Assembly (NCBI RefSeq): GCF_001297705.1
Contig: NZ_LIRF01000003.1
Span: 1,426,001 to 1,490,000, forward strand
DNA length: 64,000 nucleotides
Direction: 5' to 3'
DNA from: Chryseobacterium sp. ERMR1:04
GTDB lineage: Bacteria; Bacteroidota; Bacteroidia; Flavobacteriales; Weeksellaceae
Made by a program: the position numbers and the translations under genes. Below, piece after piece: positions 42,709 to 51,934 of this stretch; position 1 is the stretch's first letter, and every line of letters begins with the position of its first letter. Under the pieces are notes generated by a model that had not been told where the DNA came from, did no database searches, and saw only the letters and a program-made list of their open reading frames with translations.

Positions 42709-43445
42709 AAAAACTAGAGCAAGCAGATGTAAAGCAGGATTCTCTTGTTGACTTAATAAACCGAAAATCCTCAGTATTGGTAAATGATACAGTTGCAAAA
42801 CTCAATAAGAAACAAACTCAAACAGAAAATAAAGGTGATACTAAAGATAAAATTATTTTGTCTTCATTATTAATCATAACGATTGGTTCTGTGAATGTTT
42901 TGATCAGGAAAAGAAAACAGAAAAATAACAAAAAAACGCAACTGCTTTTAGATTTAAAAAACAAAGAAATTTCTAACAAGCAAATTGTATTACAGAACAC
43001 AAAAGTAGTTTCTTCCGACATCACGGAAAATAAGCAGAAAGAATTGAAATCTGAACCAGATAAAATGATCATGTCTCTTGAGACAAAGCAGAAAATACTG
43101 AACAGACTGGAAAAATTTGAAAAATCAACCCTTTTTAACCGAAAAAATACGTCTTTATCTTTTTTAACTTCTTACTGTGATACCAATGCCAAATATCTTT
43201 CTTATGTGATCAACACGCATAAACAAAAAGATGTGACCAATTATATTAACGATTTGCGTATTGCCTATATCTTAAAAAAAATACAGGAAGACAGTAAATA
43301 CAAAAAATTAAAAATATCTGCTTTAGCCGAGGAAACAGGCTTTTCTACGCAGAGTAAGTTTGCCTTAGCTTTCAAAAAGGTAACATCGGTCTCACCTTCC
43401 GTTTTTCTGAATAGTATACCGAAAGAAGATAAAGTAGATCTGTAA
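42642..43445 (+). pseudogene. Displaced membrane and AraC domain of the TPR-AraC regulator
   Basis: The -1 frame opens at 42642. It is recognisable from about 42672 (DIKKYYTLTKDLKKLEQ), crosses a hydrophobic segment (IILSSLLIITIGSVNVLI) and ends in an AraC-type DNA-binding domain (ISALAEETGFSTQSKFALAFKKVTSVSPSVFLNSI). The intact gene would run 41842-43445 and encode about 535 residues. No good start codon serves this part alone (a TTG lies at 42777), so it is unlikely to be an independent gene. Confidence 0.75.
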
Positions 43446-43499
43446 TCTTTATAATCTAAAAATACAAAGAGACTTTACTCTTCCTTTTCCGTGATAGCA

Positions 43500-43534
43500 A
43501 CCTGTATTATGTACCATAAGCAGGTCTTTTTTTT
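43500..43534 (+). terminator. Terminator after the TPR-AraC gene
   Basis: ACCTG (43500-43504) pairs with CAGGT (43521-43525), with inner TTATG/CATAA, followed by eight T. Confidence 0.7.
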
Positions 43535-44050
43535 ATCCTACCCACTTAATATATTTGGGTAAAAAATGACTTTTAAAAATAGTAAGTTGATTGTAAAAAC
43601 AGATTGTATTTCATTTAGTTTCTCATTAATTCTACTCACATTTTTTTTATAAAATTATATTCAAAATCCATTATTCAAAACTGGTTTAATACCAAAATCC
43701 CAAGCAAAAACTAAAAGTATTGAAGGAAATACTGCTAATATATCACATTACACAGCAATACCATTAAAGCATTAAAAATAAGCTACTTAAAACAATTACA
43801 ACATCCCCTATTTTACGTAATCCGGCTGTACTTATACTTGCAGCAGTTGGCAAAACATAGCTAATATTGCCATTCCAACTTTGGTATAGTCTTATGGTAT
43901 TTGTAAAGGAACAAAATGTAAAAAAGAACTTCCAACCAACCTCCATCATAAAATTAAAAACAAAACTAATGTATACAGGCATGTAGTGATATCATTACAA
44001 ATCTAAAAGCACATTAACCTCAACAGAAAATTTATTAAACATTGAGACTC

Positions 44051-44083
44051 GCCTGCCTTCATTCCCCCTCATAAAAGGCAGGC
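44051..44083. other. GC-rich hairpin upstream of the surface-fibre genes
   Basis: GCCTGCCTT and AAGGCAGGC pair perfectly around a 15-base loop, about 96 bases before the first collar-protein start. It is strikingly GC-rich for this region. It could be a 5'-leader structure or an operator. Confidence 0.4.
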
Positions 44084-44178
44084 AAAGACCCACAATGATG
44101 AATCTCAAAAAAATTATTGAAAAGCTATGAATGATAAATATCAAAAATAAAAACAGTAATAAGCATTTTATACAACCA

Positions 44179-45096
44179 ATGAAAAAACAATTATTAACAA
44201 TTACAACCCTTGTGTTTTCCAGCTTTGCACTCAGTCAGGTAGGCATCAATACAGCGTATCCAAAAACGACCTTAGATATAAGTGCTGTTAGAGAAAACGG
44301 AGGAGTTATTACTGATAATTCCCAATTAATCGGGCTACAGGTTCCCAGCCTTACACGGGAAGAATTAACAGCCAATACAGCAGTATATGGTAACGATCAA
44401 AAAGGAGCATTGCTTTTTATTACTGATATCTCTGGAGGTAATTCTTTAGGCCAAAGAATTCATATAGAAAGTATAGGCTATTATTATTTTGATTCCAATA
44501 ATGATGTTTGGCAAAAGTTTAGCCAGCAACCGCAGGCTATAATAAAGTCTTTCAGCGTTGGAGATATCACCCATTCAGTAGTAAATACTGATTATGAAGG
44601 ATGGTACTTATTAGACGGAAGAGCTATTTCTTCTCTGCCTGTAAATGCTCGTACAGCAGCAAGTTCCTTAGGCCTTATCGCTAATCTTCCCGATGCTACC
44701 AACCGCGTATTGAAAACCAAAACAGGAACAGAGATTTTAGGCAATACAGGAGGAAATTCTACCCTTACCATCGCACGGACCAATTTACCTTCATTTAACA
44801 TAGACGGCACCGTTTCGGGTAGTACAAATGTTGCTGGTAACCATAGCCACAGTGCACAATCAGGATATATTCTGTTTGGAGGAACCTCCAACAACAATAA
44901 CGGAACTGGTCATTATGCTCCTTTTAACAATGTCATGTTTGGAGGAATAGGCTCTATTGCCAGAACCAACACCAGCGGTGCACATACCCATTCGGTTACT
45001 GGTACAGTTGCAGTACCTACAGGAGGAAGCGGAAATGTCTTAAATAATGTACAACCCTATTTAGCCGTCAACACTTTTATTTATTTGGGGCAGTAA
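44179..45096 (+). CDS. Exported tail-collar-like surface protein (paralogue 1)
   Basis: 305 residues from the ATG at 44179, giving a clean signal peptide (LLTITTLVFSSFALSQ); the ATG at 44131 would add 16 residues. After the signal comes QVGINTAYPKTTLDI, the head motif of many Flavobacteriia surface proteins, then GYYYFDSNNDVWQKF. The C-terminal half resembles a phage tail-collar domain: GWYLLDGRAI, LPDATNRVLKT, then two HxH pairs (NHSHS, AHTHS) and the terminal QPYLAVNTFIYLGQ. In T4 gp12 similar HxH pairs from three chains bind zinc. It is the first of three tandem paralogues. A fibre or adhesin role is inferred. Confidence 0.8.
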   Translation: MKKQLLTITTLVFSSFALSQVGINTAYPKTTLDISAVRENGGVITDNSQLIGLQVPSLTREELTANTAVYGNDQKGALLFITDISGGNSLGQRIHIESIGYYYFDSNNDVWQKFSQQPQAIIKSFSVGDITHSVVNTDYEGWYLLDGRAISSLPVNARTAASSLGLIANLPDATNRVLKTKTGTEILGNTGGNSTLTIARTNLPSFNIDGTVSGSTNVAGNHSHSAQSGYILFGGTSNNNNGTGHYAPFNNVMFGGIGSIARTNTSGAHTHSVTGTVAVPTGGSGNVLNNVQPYLAVNTFIYLGQ

Positions 45097-45149
45097 AAGG
45101 AATAGTAAGTTAAGAATTATAACGCATAGTATCCAATCTTAAATTAACA

Positions 45150-46058
45150 ATGAAAAAATATTTATTATTAGCAGGCTTTGTGGTAAGCCCATTTGTATTC
45201 AGTCAGATAGGCATAAATACAGCCTCTCCTAAAAGCACTTTGGATGTAAGTGTTTCAAGAAATACGTCCGGAACCATTCTAGACAACACCCAACATATAG
45301 GTTTGAAACCACCTCATCTTTCCCGAGCCGAACTCGGATTAAATACAAACTATACAGCAGAACAAACAGGCGCTTTAGTTTTTATAACAGATGTTTCTGC
45401 AGGCAATACTGTAGGCCAGCTTATAAAAGTCAACGCTGTTGGTTATTATTATTTTGATGGCAATATATGGCAGAAATTTAATAACCTTTCTACCAACGAA
45501 ACAGCTTACATTACAGGGGATATTAAAAACTCCCTACAGCCTGGAGATCACGATGACTGGTACCTTCTAAATGGCAGATCTGTGGCGACTTTATCTGCCA
45601 ACGCACGTATTCAAGCTATTGCCTTGGGATATACTGTTAATCTTCCCGATGCTACAGACCGAATGCTGAAAACTAAATCTGGAGTAGAAACCATAACAGC
45701 TACAGGAGGTGGCTCACTAGTTATAGCCCGTGGAAACTTACCTGCTGTGAGCCTACCTGCAAGTGTATCGGGTACAGCTACTTCATCTTCAGGAAGCCAT
45801 ACTCACACCGCTTCAAATGGACGGAATTTCTGGTTAGGAGGTTCGCTACTTGGAAGTAACGGACAGTCTTATTATACTGGAAACGGTACCCCGAATGCTT
45901 TTCAGGGAATAGGATTCGGAGCTTTAACAACCGCTGGAAATCATTCTCATACTATTTCTGGAAATTTCACAGTGGCTACTGGAGGAAGCGGTACTGCTCT
46001 GGATAATAAACAACCTTATGTAATCGTGAATACTTTCATCTATTTAGGAAACGATTAA
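45150..46058 (+). CDS. Exported tail-collar-like surface protein (paralogue 2)
   Basis: 302 residues; signal peptide KKYLLLAGFVVSPFVFSQ. Same plan as the preceding gene: QIGINTASPKSTLDV head, GYYYFDGNIWQKF, WYLLNGRSV, LPDATDRMLKT and C-terminal QPYVIVNTFIYLG. Its two HxH pairs are in SHTHT and NHSHT. The region between the HxH pairs differs most from the paralogues, as expected for a variable tip. It lies 53 bases after the first copy and 52 bases before the start of the third. Confidence 0.8.
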   Translation: MKKYLLLAGFVVSPFVFSQIGINTASPKSTLDVSVSRNTSGTILDNTQHIGLKPPHLSRAELGLNTNYTAEQTGALVFITDVSAGNTVGQLIKVNAVGYYYFDGNIWQKFNNLSTNETAYITGDIKNSLQPGDHDDWYLLNGRSVATLSANARIQAIALGYTVNLPDATDRMLKTKSGVETITATGGGSLVIARGNLPAVSLPASVSGTATSSSGSHTHTASNGRNFWLGGSLLGSNGQSYYTGNGTPNAFQGIGFGALTTAGNHSHTISGNFTVATGGSGTALDNKQPYVIVNTFIYLGND

Positions 46059-46110
46059 AATTGAAAATAAGTGGTAAATGTTAACAGTACAAAAATCGAA
46101 AATCACAAAA

Positions 46111-47013
46111 ATGAATAAATATTTATTATTAGCAGCCTTTATGATAAGCGGCACAGCATTCTGCCAAATAGGAATCAATACACAAAATCCTAAAACGACA
46201 TTGGATGTGCATGCTAAAAGAGAAACTTCGGGTAGCATTACAGATCCTAATCAATTCAATGGTATACAGCCACCCCGCCTTACAAGAGAGGAACTTACCA
46301 CAAATACAGCAATCTACAGTGGAGATCAAAAAGGAGTATTAATTTATATTACAAATACTTCAGGAGGAAATAGTTTAGGCCAACGAATTAAAATAGACGC
46401 TACAGGTTATTACTATTTTGATGGTACCATCTGGCAAAAATTAAGTTCACGAAACACCACTGTTAATCAATACACTATTGGTACTATAAAATCCTCCGTG
46501 AGAGCTACCGATCATAACGGATGGTATCTTATGGACGGAAGATCTATTTCTACTTTAGCAGCCAATGCACAAACAGCTTCCATAACCCTAGGCATTACAG
46601 CAAATATACCTAATGCAACAGACCGGGTATTGAAATCTAAATCGGAAACAGAAACTTTCGGAACTACAGGAGGCAGTAATAGTCTTACCATCGCCCAAGA
46701 CAACCTTCCATCTTTTACGATGAACGGAAATATTGTCAGCGGAATTACCAATTCTGCAGGAGCGCATGATCATGCTCCTAATGTTGGGAACAGCCTTTTA
46801 ACAACCAGTTCCGGACAGCCATTTGCACCTCAATATACCGCTGGTGGTGGTGCATGGGGAAGTACAGGTACGGGGGGCACCGCTGCTTCTGGAGCCCATA
46901 CTCATACCGTTTCAGCAACAGCAGAAGCAATTGATTTAGGAGGAAGTGGCAATATGCTAAACAACCGATCTGCCTATTTGGTAGTGAATACATTCATATA
47001 TCTTGGAGAATAA
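46111..47013 (+). CDS. Exported tail-collar-like surface protein (paralogue 3)
   Basis: 300 residues from the ATG at 46111; the ATG at 46078 would add 11 residues in front of the signal peptide (YLLLAAFMISGTAFCQ). Head QIGINTQNPKTTLDV, GYYYFDGTIWQKL, GWYLMDGRSI, IPNATDRVLKS, HxH pairs in AHDHA and AHTHT, and C-terminal YLVVNTFIYLGE. In this copy the QPY before the last strand has become SAY. It closes the tandem array; a strong hairpin follows. Confidence 0.8.
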   Translation: MNKYLLLAAFMISGTAFCQIGINTQNPKTTLDVHAKRETSGSITDPNQFNGIQPPRLTREELTTNTAIYSGDQKGVLIYITNTSGGNSLGQRIKIDATGYYYFDGTIWQKLSSRNTTVNQYTIGTIKSSVRATDHNGWYLMDGRSISTLAANAQTASITLGITANIPNATDRVLKSKSETETFGTTGGSNSLTIAQDNLPSFTMNGNIVSGITNSAGAHDHAPNVGNSLLTTSSGQPFAPQYTAGGGAWGSTGTGGTAASGAHTHTVSATAEAIDLGGSGNMLNNRSAYLVVNTFIYLGE

Positions 47014-47074
47014 GCTTTGGGAATTAGTTCTCTATTGTAATCTAAAATCTTGCTTAAAGCATAAAAATACAACA

Positions 47075-47107
47075 ACAATCCCCAATAGAAATTTCTCTGG
47101 GGATTGT
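47075..47107. terminator. Bidirectional terminator
   Basis: ACAATCCCCA (47075-47084) pairs with TGGGGATTGT (47098-47107). It lies between the convergent collar-protein and acyltransferase genes. The minus strand continues into TTGTATTTTTAT. Confidence 0.75.
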
Positions 47108-47114
47108 AAAATTA

Positions 47115-48239
47115 TTACGAATTATTTTTCCTGTTCAGAATTCTAAATTTCAATGTTGCAGAAGGATTTTCGATGATAAACCGATAAAAAAGTCCACCGC
47201 CAATACATCCGAGCAGACAGAGAAAAAGACTCAGATCTCCGGAGGGCTCTATCTTGAAATGACTTAAACCACTCTGAATTATATGAATAATTCCTTTATG
47301 GGAAAGATAGATCGCATAAGATAAACCTGCCAGCTGCGTGGTTATATATAATTTCGTTCTGCTGAGAAATGAGGTCTTTGAAATGGCAGACATTACAATA
47401 AATCCGTAGCTTATTGCCACAAACGTAAAACCAAAAACAGATGCTTCTCTTGAAGTCTGCTCTCTGCAGATCCAAAATGAAAGACTTAACAATATTACTC
47501 CTATGATAAAAAGTATATTCCCGTTGTTATGAACTGTTCTATTAAACTTTGATGAATACTGTAATAAGTAGCCTATAAAAACTCCCACCGCCAAACCATC
47601 CAACCGTGTATGGGTCGGATAATATATTTTCATATACCACAGCCTCCAGAAATCATCGGTTCCTATGCTCGATTCAATATCACCTTGCCATGCAATACAT
47701 CTCATTATTATTGAAAACAAGATGAGCAGCACCATGAAAAAAGGCAAATAATTGAACATTTTTGTTTTTACGGCAAGCAATAACAGTAAAGGAAGAACCA
47801 GATAAAACTGCTCTTCAATACATAAAGACCATGCATGAGAAAATGTTCCCCGATTGATAACATCAAGCCCATAATTCTGCGTAAAAGTGAGAAATTTCCA
47901 TAAAGAAGAAAGCGCTTCTCTTTCTCTAAAAAAGGGAAAACAAAAATACAATAAGACCGTAAAAAAATACGGTGGCATAATCCTGAAAATACGTTTAGTA
48001 AAGAATATTCTCAAATTAAAGTCTCCGCTTTTATTCAGTTCTTTAAACAGTTGGCTTGAGATCAAAAAACCACTTAATACAAAAAACAGATCAACTCCCG
48101 TCCAACCAAACTGCCCGATGGTATCAATCCACTCCGGATGTTTGAAGGCACGATAATGATATAACAAAACCAATAGTATGGCTAAAGTTCTTAGATGATC
48201 AAGCCCATACAACCTGTCTCTAGATGTGTCTTCACGCAT
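47115..48239 (-). CDS. Acyltransferase-3 family membrane protein
   Basis: About 374 residues. It begins near RLYGLDHLRTLAILLVLLYHY, the conserved N-terminus with the catalytic His/Arg context of this family, followed by GWTGVDLFFVLSGFLIS and RRIFRIMPPYF-like blocks (here TKRIFRIMPPYFF) and about ten membrane segments. Members O-acylate cell-surface polysaccharides or lipids. I chose the ATG ending at 48239, because a near-consensus -7 box (CATATTTG on the minus strand, 48252-48259) lies just before it; an ATG at 48365 would add 42 residues of unrelated character. It is divergent from the LytS/LytTR pair. Confidence 0.88.
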   Translation of the reverse strand: MREDTSRDRLYGLDHLRTLAILLVLLYHYRAFKHPEWIDTIGQFGWTGVDLFFVLSGFLISSQLFKELNKSGDFNLRIFFTKRIFRIMPPYFFTVLLYFCFPFFREREALSSLWKFLTFTQNYGLDVINRGTFSHAWSLCIEEQFYLVLPLLLLLAVKTKMFNYLPFFMVLLILFSIIMRCIAWQGDIESSIGTDDFWRLWYMKIYYPTHTRLDGLAVGVFIGYLLQYSSKFNRTVHNNGNILFIIGVILLSLSFWICREQTSREASVFGFTFVAISYGFIVMSAISKTSFLSRTKLYITTQLAGLSYAIYLSHKGIIHIIQSGLSHFKIEPSGDLSLFLCLLGCIGGGLFYRFIIENPSATLKFRILNRKNNS

Positions 48240-48424
48240 TTTTTTTAATGGCAAATATGATGTATTGTGTCTGTTAATTTCAGTATTATATGTTGACAAC
48301 ATCCTTTTGAGTGTGAACGATACATTGGGCTTTATACACTTCAAACCATGTTGTTCGTCACCCATTTAATCCGTTTGAATGAATATCCCCTCTCCTATTT
48401 TAGGAATTCATAATTTTGAAGGTT

Positions 48425-49483
48425 ATGAAAATTGAATTAGACAATAATATCAAGCAAAATATTTTTTTCCAGCTGGTTTTTTGGCCTGCCTTATTTCTAT
48501 TTGCTATCGTAAGAGATTATGGTGACTATGAACCTTCGGAATTTATGGACGTTGTTATTTATAATTTCTGCCATTGGATTTTTCAGATTTTCAGCGCCAA
48601 CTTTATCTATTATATTCTGTTCAGAAGATTTTTTGATCAAAAAAAATACATCAGATTTTCAGTCTGCCTTCTATTCAGTCTTTATATTATTTCTGTGATC
48701 AACAGGATTTTTATTGTGTACGCGGCAGAACCTTTTTTTATTAATTTACCTCAAGACAGTTTTACCAGCATCTTTACAGATATCAATTATCTTTTGGCTC
48801 ATTATACTTTTCCCATTATCAGCAGTACATTTATTTTCATATCCATCATGTTTTTTGTACGGTATAAAGATGAAAAACAACAAACGATGAGGTTGCTTAA
48901 AGAAAAAACAGAACTAGAATTACAATCTCTGAAATCTCAACTCAATCCTCATTTTCTTTTTAATACACTGAATAATATCTATTCTTTATCCTTAAGCAAT
49001 TCTGAAAAAACCTCAGAATCAATAAGCCGTTTATCTGATATTCTGGACTACATTTTATACAAAGGGCAAAAAAGATGGGTTCCGATATCTGATGAACTTA
49101 CTATTATTGATGATTATATTGCCCTTGAAAGCCTACGCTACAATGAAAGACTGAAAGTTAGTAGAAATATAGAACTCAATTTTTCGAATACAATTCCTCC
49201 TCTGTTATATCTTACATTGGTTGAGAATGCCTTTAAACATGGTGCCGGAAAAACAGCCTATGAAGTGCAAATAAAAATTGAGGTAAAAACCAACAGAGAA
49301 TTCTCTTTTTTCAGAATTGAAAACACATGCGAAACTCCACGTCATAAAGACAATAAAGGGATAGGCATACAAAATATAGAGCGACAGCTCCGTCATCATT
49401 ACCATGATAATTTTTCGTTTCTTATTTCCCAGGAAAATAATACTTTTATTGTTGAAATAAATACGCCTGCAGCATATGATTAA
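48425..49483 (+). CDS. LytS/YehU-type sensor histidine kinase
   Basis: 352 residues from the ATG at 48425. Four membrane segments (about 15-150) are followed by a short coiled coil and the His_kinase domain: LKSQLNPHFLFNTLNNIYSLSL with the phospho-acceptor His, then the ATPase part with LVENAFKHGAG and GIGIQNIERQLRHHY. TAATTTTG at 48411-48418 is an exact -7 match only 6 bases before the ATG, so the transcript is nearly leaderless. The response regulator gene overlaps the 3' end by 8 bases. Confidence 0.93.
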   Translation: MKIELDNNIKQNIFFQLVFWPALFLFAIVRDYGDYEPSEFMDVVIYNFCHWIFQIFSANFIYYILFRRFFDQKKYIRFSVCLLFSLYIISVINRIFIVYAAEPFFINLPQDSFTSIFTDINYLLAHYTFPIISSTFIFISIMFFVRYKDEKQQTMRLLKEKTELELQSLKSQLNPHFLFNTLNNIYSLSLSNSEKTSESISRLSDILDYILYKGQKRWVPISDELTIIDDYIALESLRYNERLKVSRNIELNFSNTIPPLLYLTLVENAFKHGAGKTAYEVQIKIEVKTNREFSFFRIENTCETPRHKDNKGIGIQNIERQLRHHYHDNFSFLISQENNTFIVEINTPAAYD

Positions 49484-50180
49484 TTGTATTATCGTAGAAG
49501 ACGAACCATTAGCCGTAACATTGCTGGAAAACCACATTTCTAAGTTTGAGACAACATTAAAAGTAGTAGGGAAAGCAGCCAATGCTATGGAAGCCTATCA
49601 TCTGCTTCAGACCAAAAATGTAGATTTAATGTTTCTGGATATTCAAATGCCTCATCTCAACGGAATTGATTTTCTTAAGTCTTTACATCATAAACCCAAT
49701 ACTATTTTCACCACCGCCTACCGTGATTTTGCGATAGAAGGTTTCGAACTGGAGGCCGTAGATTATCTTCTAAAACCTATCACTTTTAATCGTTTTTTTA
49801 AAGCTATAGAACGTGTACTGAGGAATACAAATATCAATTCGGTGAATGATTTTATTATAATTAAAACAGAAGGAATGCACCGTAAGCTTTTGCTCTCAGA
49901 AATTATATATTTTGAGAGTCAGGGAAATGACATTAAGATTGTTTTAGTCAACAGTGAATCTCTTATTTCAAAAAGCAAAATAACAGAACTGGAATCCCTG
50001 TTATCTACCAAAGGTTTTATAAGAATCCATCGGTCATTTATGATCAATTCTCATTACATTACCGCTTTCAATAACAATGAAGTAATGCTCGGTTCTCATC
50101 ACATTTCTGTAGGGAGAAGCTTCAAAAGTGAATTTGATTCTTTTATAAAAGGAGTTTCCAATCGTTCTATTAATCGTTAA
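49476..50180 (+). CDS. LytTR-family response regulator
   Basis: 234 residues. The receiver domain has the acidic pair in IIVEDEPLA, the phospho-acceptor in LMFLDIQMP (about residue 54) and Lys in DYLLKPI. The C-terminal LytTR DNA-binding domain (FIIIKTEGMHRKLLLSEIIYFESQGNDIKI...FIRIHRSFMINSHYI) is complete. It overlaps the LytS-type kinase gene by 8 bases, so the two are translationally coupled. I found no clear LytTR direct repeat in the flanking gaps. Confidence 0.94.
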   Translation: MINCIIVEDEPLAVTLLENHISKFETTLKVVGKAANAMEAYHLLQTKNVDLMFLDIQMPHLNGIDFLKSLHHKPNTIFTTAYRDFAIEGFELEAVDYLLKPITFNRFFKAIERVLRNTNINSVNDFIIIKTEGMHRKLLLSEIIYFESQGNDIKIVLVNSESLISKSKITELESLLSTKGFIRIHRSFMINSHYITAFNNNEVMLGSHHISVGRSFKSEFDSFIKGVSNRSINR

Positions 50181-50329
50181 GGGTTTCATCTTCAAAGCTT
50201 ATATTAAGTTTCAATTAAGATTACAAGTCTTACACCACTCAATGAAAGATTGGCGATGTTTTTGCTTAGAGCTGAAGTATTATTTTTTCCAAAATAAGGA
50301 GATCTCTAATCTTAAAATAACTTCAGTAT

Positions 50330-51358
50330 ATGCTTGTAAAAAAATCCTTTAGTATAAAAGACATATGGCAGTTTGCAGGTCACCACTTCTGGTGGTTGAT
50401 TACTTATATGATCATCATTTCCGTAGCGTACAAAGTACTAGGTTGGCATTGGATCGCTATTCCCTGGTTGCCGATATCACTGGTGGGTACTGCCCTAGCT
50501 TTCTACATCGGTTTCAAAAATAATCAATCTTATGATAGGGTTTGGGAAGCTCGTAAAATATGGGGAGCAATTGTTAACAGCAGCAGAAGCTGGGGAGTAA
50601 TGGTTAATTCATTTGTCACCAACAATTCCAATACACAGTATACCCGTCAAGAGCTTGCAGACATTAAACAACGATTGATCTACCGCCATATCGCCTGGCT
50701 CTATATTTTACGGGAGCAGCTATTGGTCCCTACACAATGGGAACATGTAAGCCTAAAATGGGTGCATGGTAAAATGGCTCTAAAACGTCAGGAATTAAGT
50801 GGTATAGGTTTATTTAAAGATTATTTAAACGAAAAGCAACAGGAAAGCTATTTTTCCACTGAAGCAGATTGGCAGTCTGCAGCCAATAAAGCCACACAAA
50901 TTATCAACCTGCAGGCTCAAGATTTAGCAAAACTTGAAGAAAGAGAAATTCTTCATATGCGAAGACAGCTTGATCTGCAGCAGATCTTAAATCATTTTTA
51001 CGACCATCAGGGAAGAGCTGAGCGTATCAAAAAATTTCCTTTACCCCGTCAGTACGCCAGCCTGAGCTTTATTTTTAACTGCATCTTTATTTTTCTTTTG
51101 CCTTTAGGTATCGTGGCCGAGTTTGCAAAATTGGGGGATGCCGGTGTCTGGTTGATGATTCCATTTGGCACAATCGTAGGATGGATTTATGTTGTCATGG
51201 AATTAATTGGTGATTATTCTGAAAATCCATTTGAAGGACTGGGAACAGATATCCCGATGCTTTCTATTTGTCGCACTATAGAAATTGATTTACTACAGAT
51301 ACTCGGAGAAACAGACCTTCCTAAACCAATACAGCCTGTACATGATATCCTTATGTAA
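50330..51358 (+). CDS. Bestrophin-like anion channel
   Basis: 342 residues. The bestrophin/UPF0187 signatures are visible: an N-terminal pore region with WHWIAIPWLPISLVGTALAFYIGFKNNQSYDRVWEARKIWGAIVN (about 40-84), and a C-terminal block GIVAEFAKLGDAGVWLMIPFGTIVGWIYVVMELIGDYSENPFEG. Bacterial members form pentameric channels. It stands alone, with a 149-base gap after the LytTR gene and a long gap after it. Confidence 0.9.
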   Translation: MLVKKSFSIKDIWQFAGHHFWWLITYMIIISVAYKVLGWHWIAIPWLPISLVGTALAFYIGFKNNQSYDRVWEARKIWGAIVNSSRSWGVMVNSFVTNNSNTQYTRQELADIKQRLIYRHIAWLYILREQLLVPTQWEHVSLKWVHGKMALKRQELSGIGLFKDYLNEKQQESYFSTEADWQSAANKATQIINLQAQDLAKLEEREILHMRRQLDLQQILNHFYDHQGRAERIKKFPLPRQYASLSFIFNCIFIFLLPLGIVAEFAKLGDAGVWLMIPFGTIVGWIYVVMELIGDYSENPFEGLGTDIPMLSICRTIEIDLLQILGETDLPKPIQPVHDILM

Positions 51359-51934
51359 AACTTTATAAAAACAGTACTACTAACCTCTATTATAAGCAAA
51401 TGTCCATTCACAATCAACACGAATGAAATTTATATAATTTTAACTAACTTAGCTACCTTAATTCTTAAATAACACACAGATGAAAAAAAACTTTATGTAC
51501 AAAATCCCTCTTCGCCACAAGCCACAATCACTCATTCTTACATCCTTAATTCAAATCGTTTAACATAATTCTTAATTCAGAATTGATATATCTCTACGAT
51601 CTTAAAAGCAGAATTAACATTTATTTTAAATTAGCATGGTTTTTCTGGTAAAAAATAACTTAGCAACTGTCTCTTAATAAATTACACGCCACATGAATTT
51701 ATTGTAACGCAGCCATTTTTTTAGCAGGAACAACACCAAAAACCTTTATATTAGACTCATTAATAACGGATTAATAACAATAATCACGCTTCAATGAAAT
51801 GCATACCATTTATTGCCTATTAATCATTGATATTAAAAAAAAATGCTACTTTTGCTCAAGGAATAAAAATTGTTTTTTAGCGTTTTTATTAGTAATTTAG
51901 ATATACCAAATTATAAAACATTAAAAATCATCAC
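51359..51934. other. Long AT-rich intergenic region
   Basis: This 576-base gap has one full promoter near its end (51826-51854). A 27-codon frame at 51481-51564 starts MKKNFMYKIPLRHK; it is too short to support. I see no stable hairpin or repeat. Confidence 0.4.
51826..51854 (+). promoter_or_regulatory. Promoter of the 198-residue secreted protein
   Basis: TTG (51826-51828), 18 bases, TACTTTTG (51847-51854), an exact -7 match, leaving a leader of about 75 bases. Confidence 0.65.

Larger units (their letters stand above)
43446..44178. other. Long intergenic region with a terminator and a hairpin
   Basis: This gap of more than 700 bases holds the terminator at 43500-43534 and a 9-bp-arm hairpin (44051-44059/44075-44083, GCCTGCCTT/AAGGCAGGC). 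A 72-codon minus-strand frame at 43764-43982 has no supporting features and I do not call it a gene. A very short frame (11 codons) at 44097 is not supported either. Confidence 0.5.

Noticed and set aside
43764..43982. 72-codon minus-strand frame in the gap before the collar proteins
   Set aside because: No promoter, signal or domain features; the composition is like the surrounding intergenic DNA.
44179..47013. Prophage or phage-tail-like particle (from the collar domains)
   Set aside because: Each protein has its own signal peptide and there are no tail tube, sheath, baseplate, lysis or integrase genes nearby.
51481..51564. 27-codon frame MKKNFMYKIPLRHK...
   Set aside because: Too short to support; no conserved motif or clear promoter directly in front.
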